Source: Taxillus chinensis
Lineage: Eukaryota; Streptophyta; Magnoliopsida; Santalales; Loranthaceae
Direction: 5' to 3'
DNA: 64,000 nucleotides
NCBI GenBank assembly: GCA_023512835.1
Contig: CM042090.1
Span: 4,433,826-4,497,825, forward strand
The stretch's first letter is position 1, and every line of letters starts with the position of its first letter. Positions 1-11,204 of this stretch are shown here, one piece after another. The notes beneath the pieces are model-generated. The model ran no database searches and had not been told where the DNA came from. It saw only the letters and a program-made list of their open reading frames with translations. Position numbers and translations under genes: made by a program.

Positions 1-871
1 TTTGATGAAAAAGTTGTATAAATTAAAATTTTATTTATCATATATATTATTGTAATTCAAGAATGTTAAAGATTAATCACTTAATTTGTAGACAAAGAGT
101 TAAATACTTACCTATATATTCAAAAAATCATAAATCTATTTTGAAGATAAAGAGCTAAATGACGCTGATTTCCCACACACACAATAATAAAAATAAAATT
201 TTTGTTATGAAGCGTGGGTTTTATAGCATAGTGGGCTATTTATTAAGCACGTTAATTAAATAAATTAAAACAACTTTGGATGTGACTGAGCTTACAACAA
301 CCCAAAAAAAGTATAAACCCGTGAACTGTACTTACTTAAAACATATTAAATCTATTTTTTAAAGGTCTTCTGGTAGATTTTTAGCCAAAATTGAAATCAA
401 ACCAACTCATATATATGATTTTCACTAGATATTATTTTATTGGGTAGTATGAAAAGTTGGCTGAAATGGAAATAAACCTTTTTTTTGCACTTACCAACTG
501 TTTCCACTTCCAACGTAACTACAACAATCTCTCTTTTTTTATGTAACAACCATATAAGTTGGGGATATTAGCTATCCTTCTCCGCATGACTATTACGTTT
601 CTCTCGTTAGTAATTACATCTTTGATACTCGTGTTTTATGGTATTGAGCCTCTTTCTTATTTAAAAACTTAACTTATACAATTTTTCCCGCACATTTATA
701 AACGTGACCGCCATCTACCTTCCATTTTTTGATTTAGGATAACACCAATAATAATCTCGTGCTCATACATCATCAACACATCCGTTTGATTACCTCGCAA
801 AGGCCAAAGGGTAATCTTTTTCTATATATCAATGCTTGATATATTTTTTTTTATCGTGTATGAATAATTTT

Positions 872-930
<59 letters not shown>

Positions 931-1340
931 AAATTACATCTGAAGGCAAATGTTGAAACACAGCTTTCATGGATATGGTAAACCCCACCCACCAAACCAC
1001 TCGTGGCCAAGCGTGGAGAGTGGACCACTTAAATTCAATTTCAAACCAGTGACCAGAACGAAGTCATCTAAAAAGTGTCACTTACTACGAGATTGATATC
1101 GCCAGGAACACAGTGAAACCCATATTTAATCACAATTAACCATACCATATCACTATTATAATGTTTCCTATTTAATTTAGTCCGCTATTTATTTGTCTAC
1201 CATATATTAAAATTTAAAAATAAACGAAAAAAAAATTAAAAATTAAATAAAAATTCACCCTATCCTGTTCCTATGAGTCAGTCCGTCACCTTTGTCTCGC
1301 AATTACCCTTGTATGTCACGCACGCACGCAAGCCTCTCTC
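1..1340. other. AT-rich upstream intergenic sequence
   Basis: No coding region is visible. The stretch is AT-rich and contains a long perfect AT dinucleotide run at about 877-928. It is the presumed upstream regulatory region of the CDK-inhibitor gene that starts at 1407. I recognise no transposon ends here. Confidence 0.6.
877..928. repeat. (AT)n microsatellite
   Basis: An uninterrupted alternating TA/AT tract of about 50 bases lies roughly 480 bp upstream of the SMR-type gene. It is seen directly. Such tracts are common and length-variable in plant intergenic DNA. Confidence 0.95.
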
Positions 1341-1347
1341 CACTCCA

Positions 1348-1353
1348 TATATA
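1348..1353 (+). promoter_or_regulatory. TATA box of the SMR-type gene
   Basis: TATATA sits 54 bp upstream of the ATG at 1407, embedded in a pyrimidine-rich stretch (1330-1410) of the kind often seen around plant transcription starts. The spacing implies a very short 5' leader of about 25-30 nt. The motif is seen; its use as a core promoter is inferred from position. Confidence 0.5.
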
Positions 1354-1406
1354 CGCCCTCCCTTCCCCTCCCCTGTTCCTCACCAACACATTTCCTTCCC
1401 CCACCC

Positions 1407-1766
1407 ATGTCTGCAGATCTCGAAGTCCGTCTCCCGCCCATCCGAATTCGGGTTTCCGGAGACATAAATGGTCGGATCGAGCAGCGGCGAGAGAGCGACG
1501 AGGGCGATGAGGCGGACTCAGAGTGCCGGACGCCGACCGGGGAGGAGTACAAGATTCCAGCGGTCCTGAGCTGCCCGCCGGCGCCTAGGAAGGCGCGACC
1601 ACCTCCGTGCAAGAGGAAAGTCAAGTCGGGGCTGCGGTTCTTCGAGATCGTGCGGAGAGAGGAGGTGGACGAGTTTTTCCGGGCCGGGTTCGATCAGCTA
1701 GCCGCCGGTTCCGGCGGCAGCTCCGGCGGCGGCGACGGGGTCAAGAGAAGGTGTGCCTGTAAATGA
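1407..1766 (+). CDS. SMR: SIAMESE-related cyclin-dependent kinase inhibitor (SMR family)
   Basis: Intronless ORF of 119 aa. The SMR signatures are in order. EEYKIPAV is at residues 46-53. CPPAPRKAR is at 56-64, followed by a basic CKRK. The C-terminal FFEIVRREEVDEFF block is at 78-91 and resembles the cyclin/CDK-binding region of SIAMESE-type inhibitors. A Gly/Ser-rich linker and a Lys/Arg/Cys tail end the protein. Known family members are small nuclear proteins that bind CDK-cyclin complexes and promote the switch from mitosis to endoreduplication or stress arrest. Length and the absence of introns fit the family. The ATG at 1407 is preferred because the motifs lie in this frame and a TATA box lies 54 bp upstream. 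The exact paralogue (SIM/LGO-like or another SMR) cannot be decided here. Confidence 0.9.
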   Translation: MSADLEVRLPPIRIRVSGDINGRIEQRRESDEGDEADSECRTPTGEEYKIPAVLSCPPAPRKARPPPCKRKVKSGLRFFEIVRREEVDEFFRAGFDQLAAGSGGSSGGGDGVKRRCACK

Positions 1767-3438
1767 AAGGCGGCGATTTTGCCACGATGGGCTCAATCAA
1801 TCTCTGAATATCGATTTTTACGCGCTGTCTAAAGCTTGGCCCAATTCACAGATCACACACAGTTATGTATGTATGTATGTATGTATTTGTCTATGTTGGG
1901 AATTGGAATATATCTATATCACATGCTTCAGAGGTTGGTGAGCTGCCACTCGATTCGATTTGGTGCAGATCTAACTAGCTCTCGGCTTTGAATTTATTGG
2001 ATGTTTGAATCTGCAGCCAAGTCTGGAAAGCTTTACAGTTTGAAAACTGATTGGTTCTTGCTTCAACCTTGGTTGTTGTTGTTGTTTTTTTTTCTTTTTT
2101 TAATATACATGAATATGAGATTCCTCTTAATTGTTTATATATATATATATAGATGCTATGATCAGATTCTTTGAGGGTGATGGGTGGGAAAGTTGTATTT
2201 TGCAATTGCAAGTCAATTGAAGTTAGTAAAGGTTTGTTTCTCCCAATTGGTTGAAGATTGGAAGTTTTTCCTTTTTAACTAGTTGGGTTTATGCAGCAAA
2301 TTTTACACCAGCGTTGTATACAATGACGCGATTGCCAAGTGTTCAAGTTTGTGATAGAGAGAGAAGAGGAAGGGGGAGGATCAATAATTAACACAAAAGT
2401 TGATGCTGGAGTTGAAGTTTGCACCCAACGACCAGTTGGTGAAATTGATGAATCGGGTGAGTGACGACTTTTTGGTTTTTTTGGGATTCTTCCAAATTCT
2501 TGCATTTCTCCATTCATTCTATGCACTGAATCTTATATCTTGGTTGCAAAGTTTATTGCCTAGCTAGGTAGGTAAGTGTTGGTTGCAAATTCCTTGCGGT
2601 TTTATGTGAAATGCGTAAAGATTGAGAATTTCAGAGTTGGGTAAAAAAAATTTGGATTTAAAATTTCAAATCAAGAAAAAGGGGGGGGAAAGGAAAAGGA
2701 AAGCAAAACGAGAGCCGAGAATAATTAATTAAACCAAAGGAAAATGGACGTATAATTGGATTAATTAGTGGCTAATATTTATTTGAAGTCACAAAATCCA
2801 AATGACACGTAGGAATCTTGATTCTTTACGGCTCAGAGATGAATGATACATCGAAATTGGAGCCAAGGTCACCTTTCGGTGAGCCATGCATGTGCGTGCG
2901 CTGATTAATTAAAATTAATTATAGTTTCTGTAATAAATCTTCCAAACTGTGGGCCAGTGAAGGCGTTTCTGGTAACTAATTGATGATGCAGTTGGGATCG
3001 TAGTAGTTCACGCAACAGAGGGAGAGAGAGAGGGAGAGAGCAGGTGAAACCAAATCAGCTGGCAGCCACGGTTGAGACTGCCTTCTGCGTTGCATTTAAT
3101 GACCTTAGCCTCTATACTTATTTTTATTCCCTTATTATTTGCTGTTTTTTGACAATAAACAGATGAATATGTAAATGAAGGGAAAAAACCGTGCCCGATG
3201 AAAACAAAGATGCAGCTAAGATCAAAGAATAAGAAATAGGGAAATAAATATAATGGGAAAAAAGGGTCAACGTTATTACCAAATCTTGTTCCCATCATGA
3301 TCAAAGTGCCTCTCCAACATTGAAATATAGAGGTGAACAGGGCTGTCCTACATTTTTATGTGGTGAAGCAACCACTTAACTCTTGACGCCTCCAAACAAT
3401 AGCAATTTTTTTCATCCTTTTTCATCTCTTATCTCCTC
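1767..3438. other. SMR 3' region and intergenic sequence
   Basis: No further gene is recognised. It holds the presumed 3' UTR of the SMR gene, short TA-rich and GT-rich simple runs (about 2140-2150) and a poly-G/A tract near 2680. The short ORFs here on both strands have no recognisable domains and low-complexity translations, so I treat them as chance. Confidence 0.5.
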
Positions 3439-3443
3439 TTCTA

Positions 3444-4582
3444 TGATAGGCCACATAGGAGGTTAAGTATTTTAAATAATAATTAAATTATATCAATGGC
3501 CAAATAATCACATTAGTTATTTTCAAATTTAAATTTAAATCCATGCTACCTGTTTTTTTTTATTTCGGTTTCGATTATGCTAATTAGTCTGTTGTTTAAG
3601 TAGACAGGAATTATGAATAAAGGACATGAAAATAGTTATGCATTAAATCTGTGGTTTGTTCTCACCCTAAGGGCTCGTTTGGTACGTGGGAATGAAATTA
3701 GAGTGAATGGAATCATTAAAGGAATAAAATTTTTTGATTACCTTTACTATGTTTGGTATAAAAAACAAATAAGATAATATAATCATGCAATTGCTAAAAT
3801 ATCCTCAACTAATATTTATTCAATAATTTTTTTATTAAGGTAATAGTGCTAGGTTTGAACAATCGGGCTGCAGGGGGCTTGCGTGCGGCGGCGGGCGGAG
3901 GGGGCAGATCAGGTGGCGGGGGGGAGGGGGAGGGGCTTGTAGCGGCGGCAGCCTAGAGGGGGCTTGCAACGGCGAGGGGGCAGATCAGGCGGAAGGGGCT
4001 TAGAGCCGTAGATCAGGCAGAGGGGCAGCAGATCGGGCGGTGGGGGTTTGCAGCGGTGGCAGCTGGAAGGGGGGCTTGTAGTGGCAAGGGGGCAAATCAG
4101 GTGGAAGGGGCTTAGAGCGGTACATCAAGCGGAGGGGCGGCAGATTGGGCGGCGGGGGAGATCGGATGGAGGGGGTTTGCAGCGGCGACGGGGAGGAGGC
4201 GTGGCGACGGGAAGGGGGGGGGGACGCAAGGAAGCGGGGTGAGAGGGCGTGGCGACGGGGAGGGTGGAGGCGGGCAACGGGGAAAGAGGGAGAAGGGGAG
4301 AGATAAAGAGAAAGAAAAAAAACAAATAAAAAAACAAGGGTATAAAAATAAATAAGGTTCCCTCATACAAAGGAACATTAGTAAACCTAGGGGGTGGAGG
4401 GAATCAATTTTCCCCTACATAAGGGTATAAGATTCCCATGGAAATCTTAATCCCTTCCTTATTTTTGTACCAAATGCGGGAAAGGAATGCAATCTGATTC
4501 CTTTCCTTTCCTTTCCCGTGTACCAAGCATGCTATAAGAGAATTTTCCTTTCCTTTGTATCATCTCTGACTAGGACCTATCA
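3444..4582 (+). repeat. 5' LTR (interrupted by a MITE)
   Basis: It matches the 3' LTR at 5627-5920 over both parts, 3444-3667 and about 4538-4582, including the phrases around AGTTATGCATTAAATCTGTG and CATCTCTGAC. It starts TGATAGG and ends ACCTATCA. Without the inserted MITE it would be close to 275 bp. Confidence 0.9.
3671..4534. mobile_element. MITE-like DNA transposon nested in the 5' LTR
   Basis: The sister 3' LTR runs straight through this site, so the insertion is real. The ends are imperfect inverted repeats: GGGCTCGTTTGGTACGTGGG on the left pairs with CCCGTGTACCAAGCATGCTA on the right. A TAA triplet flanks both sides (3668-3670 and 4535-4537), as expected for PIF/Harbinger (Tourist-like) insertions. 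The middle (about 3870-4270) is strongly G-rich and GC-rich, unlike the AT-rich ends. No transposase is present; ORFs in the G-rich part are low-complexity artefacts. Confidence 0.75.
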
Positions 4583-4583
4583 T

Positions 4584-4595
4584 TGGTATCAGAGC
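4584..4595 (+). other. Primer-binding site (initiator Met tRNA)
   Basis: TGGTATCAGAGC lies one base after the end of the 5' LTR. This is the usual plant retroelement primer site complementary to the 3' end of tRNA-iMet. It fixes the element's orientation as plus. Confidence 0.9.
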
Positions 4596-5568
4596 ATGGC
4601 GACTAACAAGGAACGAATCAAGCAACTTGGAGTTGGGCTTGGTGGAGTCCAAGATGAGTTACGTAGGGTGGCGGCCAGCATGTCCCAAGTTGAGGAAATG
4701 TTAACCTGCCTGTCCCATGTCCAACCTATCAACCCAGAAGTTCCTAACCCTCACTGGGAAGATAATGACTGGAGTAGGATGGTGGTCTCTTCTAAAACAG
4801 CGAAATTGGAGTTTCATCGATTTTCAGGTGACAACCCGACAGAGTGGTTCAATCGCATGAATCAATTTTTTGAATTTCAAAATACACCAGAGGCAAGAAG
4901 AGTTCTTTTGGCTTCTTACCATTTAAAAGGAGAGGCCAATCAATGGTGGCAGTGGATGCGCAAAACATTTCAAGAAGAAGGACGACCCCTCTCATGGGAA
5001 AATTTTGAGGAGGAGCTCTGGGCTCGCTTTGGGCCTTCGGAGTGCGAGGATCTTGACGAGGCTCTTTCCCGAATTCAACAGACAGGTTCCCTACGTCAAT
5101 ATTAGAAAGAATTTAAACATTTGGGCAATCGAGTTTGAGGGTGGACACAAAAGGTGCTAGTGGGAACATTCATGGGTGGTTTACGAACTGACATTTTCGA
5201 TGGAATACGCATGTTTAAACCACAAACATTGCAACAAGCCACTAATTTCGCATGCATGCGCGATGATCAGTTAACTCAACCACAACGGGTTACCAGATCC
5301 CCGACTCCAGGGACCCCTCCAGCAACATCTCCACTACCCCCCTACATCACAAGTGGCAGCTCCTGTGGCCATAGCTCAACGTCTCAGTTGGGACGAGATG
5401 AAACAAAATAGACTGCAAGGTCTTTGTTTTAATTGTAACGATCAATTTACCACTAAGCATAAATGCCAAAGGGCTCAAATTTTACTGCTGGAAAGAGATG
5501 AAAACCATGAAGATTCCGTTACAGCTGAGGAAACCAGAAGACCACTAAGGGAAGCGGATCTTACTTGA
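4596..5568 (+). pseudogene. Ty3/gypsy gag remnant
   Basis: The reading frame opens at the ATG at 4596, inside the end of the primer-binding site context. It carries the retrotransposon gag core, with LEFHRFSGDNPTEWFNRMNQ and a WWQWMRKTF region (about 4800-4975), and stops at 5103. It continues in a shifted frame at 5154-5411 and again at 5390-5568. The last part holds a zinc-knuckle-like CFNCNDQ..TKHKC motif of the variant (CX2CX7HXC) common in plant gypsy gag. The stops and frame changes make it non-functional. Gag would package element RNA; no pol follows. Confidence 0.85.
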
Positions 5569-5626
5569 CCATGAAGATCCCAACTCCGATCCTTAAGGAC
5601 AAGGATCCGTTGGTTAGGGGAAGTAA

Positions 5627-5920
5627 TGATAAGCCACATCAGTCATTAAGACCAAGTTAACGAAGGCCAAATATTTTAAATAATAATTAGATTATATCAA
5701 TGCCCAAATAATCAGCCGACATTAGTTATTTTGAAATTCAAATTCAAATCCATGCTATCTGTTTCCTTTTATTTGAGTTTAGGTTATGCTAATTAGTCTG
5801 CCATTTAAGTAGGCAGGAATTATGAATAAAGGACATAAAAATAGTTATGCATTAAATCTGTGGTTTGTTCTCACCCAGAATTTTCCTTTCCTTTGTATCA
5901 TCTCTGACTGGGACCTATCA
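5627..5920 (+). repeat. 3' LTR
   Basis: A 294-bp LTR starting TGATAAGCC and ending GGACCTATCA. It is preceded by a purine-rich tract (GGTTAGGGGAAGTAA) that fits a polypurine tract, and followed by the TTCTA target duplication. It differs from the 5' LTR by scattered substitutions and small indels, so the insertion is not recent. Confidence 0.9.
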
Positions 5921-5925
5921 TTCTA

Positions 5926-6583
5926 TTAGACGCCAGTCAGCCAATTGATTTCATTGTACTTAGTGGCGAAATTATAAAAGCCCTCTTACCTATCTTGTAT
6001 ATATATATAATAATGCATAAGATCATGTTTTTACTAATCAGCTTCTTTTTTAATTTTATAAATTTATGACCAGCTTAAATGGTATTAAAAATAATATATT
6101 TTAAAATATAATTTAATATAAAATTAAAAGTTTACATCTCTCTCACTCCTACTGCCAGAGAAATGAGACGCCAAAGGTGATCTGATCATCACTTTTCAAC
6201 ATACATTCAGTTCAAGGCTTTGAAAATCTTGCTCAGTGTTAGCAGTTATTCCTCAACTCCTGAGTTCATAGTAGGAGAGTCCTCAAATATGATTGATTTA
6301 TGCATCCCAAATCCAATTAGTTTAACTAAATGACTGAAAGAAATTAGAAATTTAGAAACATGAATTAGTCATCTTGTCTTTGCCTATCTTGGCCCCCCTT
6401 AGAGTGAAACCCTAGGTCAGCCCCTGATTGTGTTGTATCTTTTGTCAAGTGTTGATTGTAATTTAGATGAAGTGACCAAAGGAAGGGCCCCTACATCAGT
6501 TGAGTTGGGCTTTTAAAAACATATTTTAAATTTTAAAAAAATTAATTGAATGTTATTAGCCCTCTTTATTCTTCTTCTACGGG
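5926..6583. other. Intergenic sequence without recognised features
   Basis: AT-rich sequence between the gag-only element and the Ogre-type LTR. I see no ORF, RNA gene or clear repeat in it. Confidence 0.5.
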
Positions 6584-8940
6584 TGTTATCACTGATTTTT
6601 GTCTGAACTCGTTTGGGTGGGCTCAATAAAAACCAATGGTGAGAAATAAAGTCGTCACCAACTATTTTTGGAGTATAGTTGGATACCCTCTACCTTGAGT
6701 AGTTAAGATATAGTCTGCGTTACCAGAGAAGGGTTTAAAAGTTAGTTATATGTAGGGAAGGATTAGCACCCCTACAGCGCCCTTTCGGTATCTATCTTAG
6801 GAGAAGGAGATTTCTATTTGTTTTCACTGCTTGTTTGAGGTTTTACTGACCTAAAACTATGTTTATTTTTCCTAACCCATATTCCTTTTATTTCTCTAAG
6901 TTATTTGTCAAAGTTGAGATTAAATTTAATTTATCCTAAACTTCTAAAGGAGATCTTAAAAATCTTGGTAATTCCTTTTGAAAATGTTTTTTGTTTTTTT
7001 GTTTTTTTGTTTTTTTGTTTTTTTGTTTTTTGTTTTTAATTTATTTTTTTAAAATGTTTTTGTTTTGTTTTGTTGTTGTTGTTTTTATTTATTTTATTAT
7101 TTATTTATTTATTTGAAAAGAGTGAAACTAAGAGTTAACACATGTTAAAAATTATTTATTTTTTGTGTTTTAATTTTTTCCTTTTTTTGTTATTTTTTTA
7201 TTAATCATTTTTATTTATTTTTAGATAATGAAAAATGAAAATACATATCAAAATAAATTTGGAGTATATGATTGTGACATTCACAAATAACATATAAAAA
7301 TAAAACTTACTCTTTTTTTGTTTTTTGCTTACCCCCTTTCTTTTTTCTTTGCTTTTTCTCTCTTCTATTTTTGTTTTTTTTTTGTTTTACATGCTATTAC
7401 ATATTACAACTTTGCATAAAAATAAAAAGAATAAAGAAAGAAACAAAAATAAAAAACAACACAATACAACAATTACAAAAAGTAAAATGAAACAACGAAA
7501 TAAAAATATGAACCGGCTTTGTCTTTGACTTGGGGTTTCAGTAGCAGCAACGTCAGCAGGAAAGTGAGACTCCAAGGGCTGGTTGGTTAGAATTAGGCTG
7601 GAAGTACTCCAAGTACTGCTGGTTGGAATTGCAAATGAGCCTATTTCTCTCTATTTTTTAAATTGTTTTTTTTTATTTTCAATTTTAATATTGTTGCTAG
7701 AAATATAATGAAATGAAAGGAAAATAGAATTGGGTTTCAGAATTCTTGGCCGTTGAGATGGGAGAGAGTGTATATATGGGTATTGGAAAAAAAATGAGGA
7801 GAGAAGTGGCAAGAAAAGAAAAGAAAGAAAAAGAAAAAGGAATCGAATTGGGTGTGCTTTTTTTTTTCTTGAATGTAGGAGTTGAACGAATTTTAAAGAG
7901 AATGGCAGAAAGGTTTTCGGTCAAAGAGTTCGTCTAGGTGTTCTCTTTTTTTTTTTCCGGGATTAGGGAGTTGGGTGAGAAGACTGAGGAGATGGCAGAA
8001 TAGTAAAAGTTTTGTTTTGGCAAAATGTCTCCTCCTTTTTTGTGTGAGGAGAGAATGTTTTGTTATGAGATAGCAAAATTTGGCTAGACCATTATTATTA
8101 TGCATTTATTTCTCTATTATGAGTGTCAACATTTTTTATTGCAAAATTCTAGCTTTTTGTCTGGTGGTTGGACAACCTGGGCGAAAAATAAAGGAGATTG
8201 TGATTGCTTTTTCATTTTTTTTGAGCACATGTATCTGACAGGCATTGAAAAGCATCTCTGATAATGGCCAACTAATAAAAATGTGTCCCATGAATAAACA
8301 GCGAGAGAGCTCACGGATATAAGGCCAATCAGCGAAAATCAAAGGCCAGCATGGTCAAAGGTCAACAGTCGACGCCCGACGAGTCAAAGGTCAATGGTCA
8401 ACGATTCAGAAGTTAAGGGTTGAAGACTTTGGGCCTTCGAGACTTTGAGTCTAGTTTTTTTAACTTTTAATTACCTTTTTACCCCCACCCAAAATGTCAA
8501 AATGGACGAACTTTTGGGGATAACTTGGGAAGACCCATATTTGCCTAAATAGTCATTTCGGAGTATTTGGCACGGGTAGTTTGATCAGGGGCATTGATTG
8601 TCTTTTGGCAAGTTTGACGTTTTTCGATGAAAATCGTTTTGGCAATAACTTATTCGTTTTAAGTCGGAATTGAGCACGATCAAGTGCATTAGTCTTCAAA
8701 TTTCATCTTATATCACCTGGTGTTAGCCTTGGGGCACTTCAGTGTCTTGTAGCAAGAGTTCTCAATTTTGGGCTTCCCTATTCGTGTCATAGTATGTCCA
8801 TCTTGCATAAATTGAGGTTTAATATCAACTCCAAAAATGGGACCAACTCCTTGGTAGTGGGGGATCTTTATGGATCTGCTCAACAAGATATATGGCATGG
8901 AAAAATATATACAAATTTATTATAGGTTAGTATGTATAAC
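6584..8940 (-). repeat. Ogre/Tat-type LTR (minus strand), outer end at 6584
   Basis: The end at 6584 (TGTTATCAC on plus, i.e. ...GTGATAACA on minus) and the next 200 bp match, in reverse complement, the LTR ends at about 38.6-38.8 kb and 45.05-45.27 kb. Shared features are the CACCAACTATTTTTGG, CCTTGAGTAGT and ATGTAGGGA blocks. Further in lie T-rich runs (6990-7200) and GGTCAA-repeat sequence (8350-8400) of the sort found in Ogre LTRs. The inner boundary is not resolved; the value given is approximate, just before an AACAGCTGCCCCTCTTT block at about 8960. Confidence 0.6.
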
Positions 8941-9147
8941 CCAAACAAAATGGGATCCAACAGCTGCCCCTCTTTATGCATTGTTTGTATACAAATAATG
9001 TACAAAGATAAAAGGGAATCATTTCGGATAGGTTAAAGCACTTACCTGACTTACCTAGCATGGAAGTAGGTTAGGATGCTATGGTTGGGTCTATCCCTAA
9101 AAATGAAAAGTGACGTCTTAGACCGGTGAAAATATAACAAATTGGAC

Positions 9148-9612
9148 AAGGCATCTAAAGCCTAACAGAAGTTGAAATTAAAAAGGCATTTAGGGCTTGA
9201 CAAGAATGAAAAGGCATCTGAGGCCTGTCAAGAATTCAAGAGGCATCTAGGGCTTACAAATTAAAAAGGCAGCTATAGCCTGACAAGAATTGAATAGGCA
9301 TTTAGGGCCGATAGAAATTCAAAAGGTATCTAGGGCTTAGAAAGGAATTGAAAAGGCATCTATGGCCAACATGAATTGAAAATAGGAAGTGAAAAGGCAT
9401 ATAGGGCCAACAAGAAAGGGCATCTATGACCTGATAAGAATTAAAAAGGCATTTAGGGCCAACAGGAATTTAAAAGGCATCTATGGCCTGATAGGAATTG
9501 ACAAGGCATCTAGGGCAGACATGAATTAAAAAGGCATCTAGGGCCAACAAGAATTAAAAAGGCTTTTATGGCCTAGACAGGAATTTGAAAAGGCATCTAA
9601 GGCTTAAAAAGA
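9148..9612 (-). repeat. Tandem repeat of about 28-33 bp, roughly 16 copies
   Basis: Units of the form AAGGCATCTAGGGCCTGACA plus a short AT-rich spacer (GAATTGAA) repeat about 16 times with substitutions. Tandem repeats between pol and the 3' LTR are a known hallmark of Ogre elements, and this block sits exactly there: between the LTR below 8.9 kb and the minus-strand pol remnant ending at about 11.2 kb. Confidence 0.85.
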
Positions 9613-10798
9613 GGTCAATGATTAGTCTAATTTGGGTTTCTTCTATGAGTTCACTCAAGGAGATCACTCTACAAGGTTACCTGAAAAAAGATGAAGTTCA
9701 TTCAAGTGTCGAGAGGGTGCTTTTAGAGCTTGGGGAAATTGCAAAGAAAGACTTATATAATTGAACAAGGGAAGCTTTTAAGGCTTGGTAAGAAGCTTTC
9801 TGAGGATAATCTCTTGATATCCTTAGAGGCAATAACGTTCCTGAAATTGCAGAAAATGCTAAATGTATGCAAGTAGTGTATGTAATGTAATGAGATGCAT
9901 AATAAAATGTAAACTGCTAAGGGACCTAGTTTTTCTATATTTGCGGGGGTTGGGGATTTCTCTTAATGTTGTCAAAGAGTTTAGCTTAACAGGAACTATT
10001 CCAATCATATCGACATCCAACTTGCTGAGGAACTCTTTTCCCTCTTTGGCTGGGGAGACCTTTCAATCTTTGCCGTGGTGCTCCTTTTTGTGGATGGAGG
10101 GCTTGTTTAACTTAGCTTCACTATGTTAAGGAGCTTGACTTGGACATGGTCTTGACTCATCTTTAGTATGTTGAGGAACTGTACTAAATTATGAAGCTTG
10201 ACTTCGATATGGGCTGGAGGTATTGGTACTCTATGAGTTTGAAGTTTTTGAGATTGGATGAGATTGATGTTTTGGAGTTTTATTCAATTGGATTGAGGTT
10301 ATTGATATTTCATGGCCTTAAGGGTTCTTACCTCCAGAGGTTGGCCTTTACTGTACTATTTACCCGATAAATACATATTTGGTATTTATCCATAGGCAGG
10401 CCTAGTAGCTCATCACCTTCACTTGACCCTACTCATAAGGCAACGCCAAAGGAGCCTACTAGGGATTTATAAATTCTGATTAAATATGAAATGAAGCTGA
10501 TGAAACATGATTCTAGGGATAAAAAGGATTTTTTTTCCCAATTTAAATCCAAAAAACATACTTATATCATATAAAGTGTCACTTGTTATAATCTAATAAA
10601 CAGAATTACAAGTATTTAAAAGCGTAATGTACAACTTTGATTTGAGTGTGCCTTATGTTTGAACAAGTCTTCCATTGTTTGCAGTTGCTGTTTCTTTTTT
10701 TGTTTTCTCACTACTTCAAGCCCACTACTTCAATGTGGTTACTGTCCAATGTCTACATCTAGATCCTGCCTATTTTCTCCCTCTAGGATTTGTTGTTG

Positions 10799-10925
10799 GC
10801 TTTATATTTTACCTTTGGTGCCCTCTCGGGTTTTCACCAAGTCCGCTTTCGCTTTTTTCTTTGTCTTTTGCTAGAGCTTTATATTTTACCCTTGGTTCCC
10901 TTTCGGGTTTTCACCAAGTCCGCTC
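10799..10925. repeat. 77-bp-spaced direct duplication
   Basis: The segment GCTTTATATTTTACC followed by a CTCGGGTTTTCACCAAGTCC block occurs at 10799 and again at 10876, with few differences. It lies in the untranslated 3' region of the Ogre-type element. No function can be assigned. Confidence 0.8.
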
Positions 10926-11204
10926 ATTACCGTCATGTTGTATTCCTTTCATGTCTAATTAGGAATTAACTCGATTGGAAATACAAAAATGGGATATGAC
11001 AAGATGCATATCTAGGGATTAGAAGTCGTTCTTGTTGGGGGTATTGAACTGTGAGTTTTGTCGAGAGATAGGACTTCGATTATGGGTGTGAATGGCATCG
11101 GCTAATGTATTCTTGGTTGGGGATAAAAGGCTTTATTGTCTGTTTATTGTGTAGCAAACATGGATAAAGGAAGTGGTATGGAAGCCAGAAAAAGGATTAA
11201 TTAA

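Larger units (their letters stand above)
3439..5925 (+). mobile_element. Gag-only Ty3/gypsy-type LTR retrotransposon, complete with TSD
   Basis: The 5' LTR starts with TG at 3444 and ends with CA at 4582. The 3' LTR runs 5627-5920 and also begins TGATA and ends CTATCA. A 5-bp target duplication TTCTA flanks the element at 3439-3443 and 5921-5925. An initiator-Met primer-binding site follows the 5' LTR. The internal part is only about 1.04 kb and encodes broken gag with no protease, RT or integrase. This is therefore a non-autonomous or internally deleted copy. The 5' LTR is longer than the 3' LTR only because of a nested MITE (3671-4534). The boundaries are seen directly; assignment to Ty3/gypsy rests on the gag type. 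Confidence 0.9.

Noticed and set aside
1316..1624. Open frame on the minus strand opposite the SMR gene
   Set aside because: It is the antisense of a GC-rich real coding region, with no domain and low-complexity Arg/Gly/Ser text.
4048..4378. Open frames on both strands in the G-rich MITE core
   Set aside because: Translations are Gly/Arg or Pro/Ser/Leu low-complexity strings created by the G-rich repeat.
9148..9612. CRISPR-like array
   Set aside because: Repeat and spacer lengths vary, the spacers are similar to each other, and the context is a plant retrotransposon. It is a simple tandem repeat.
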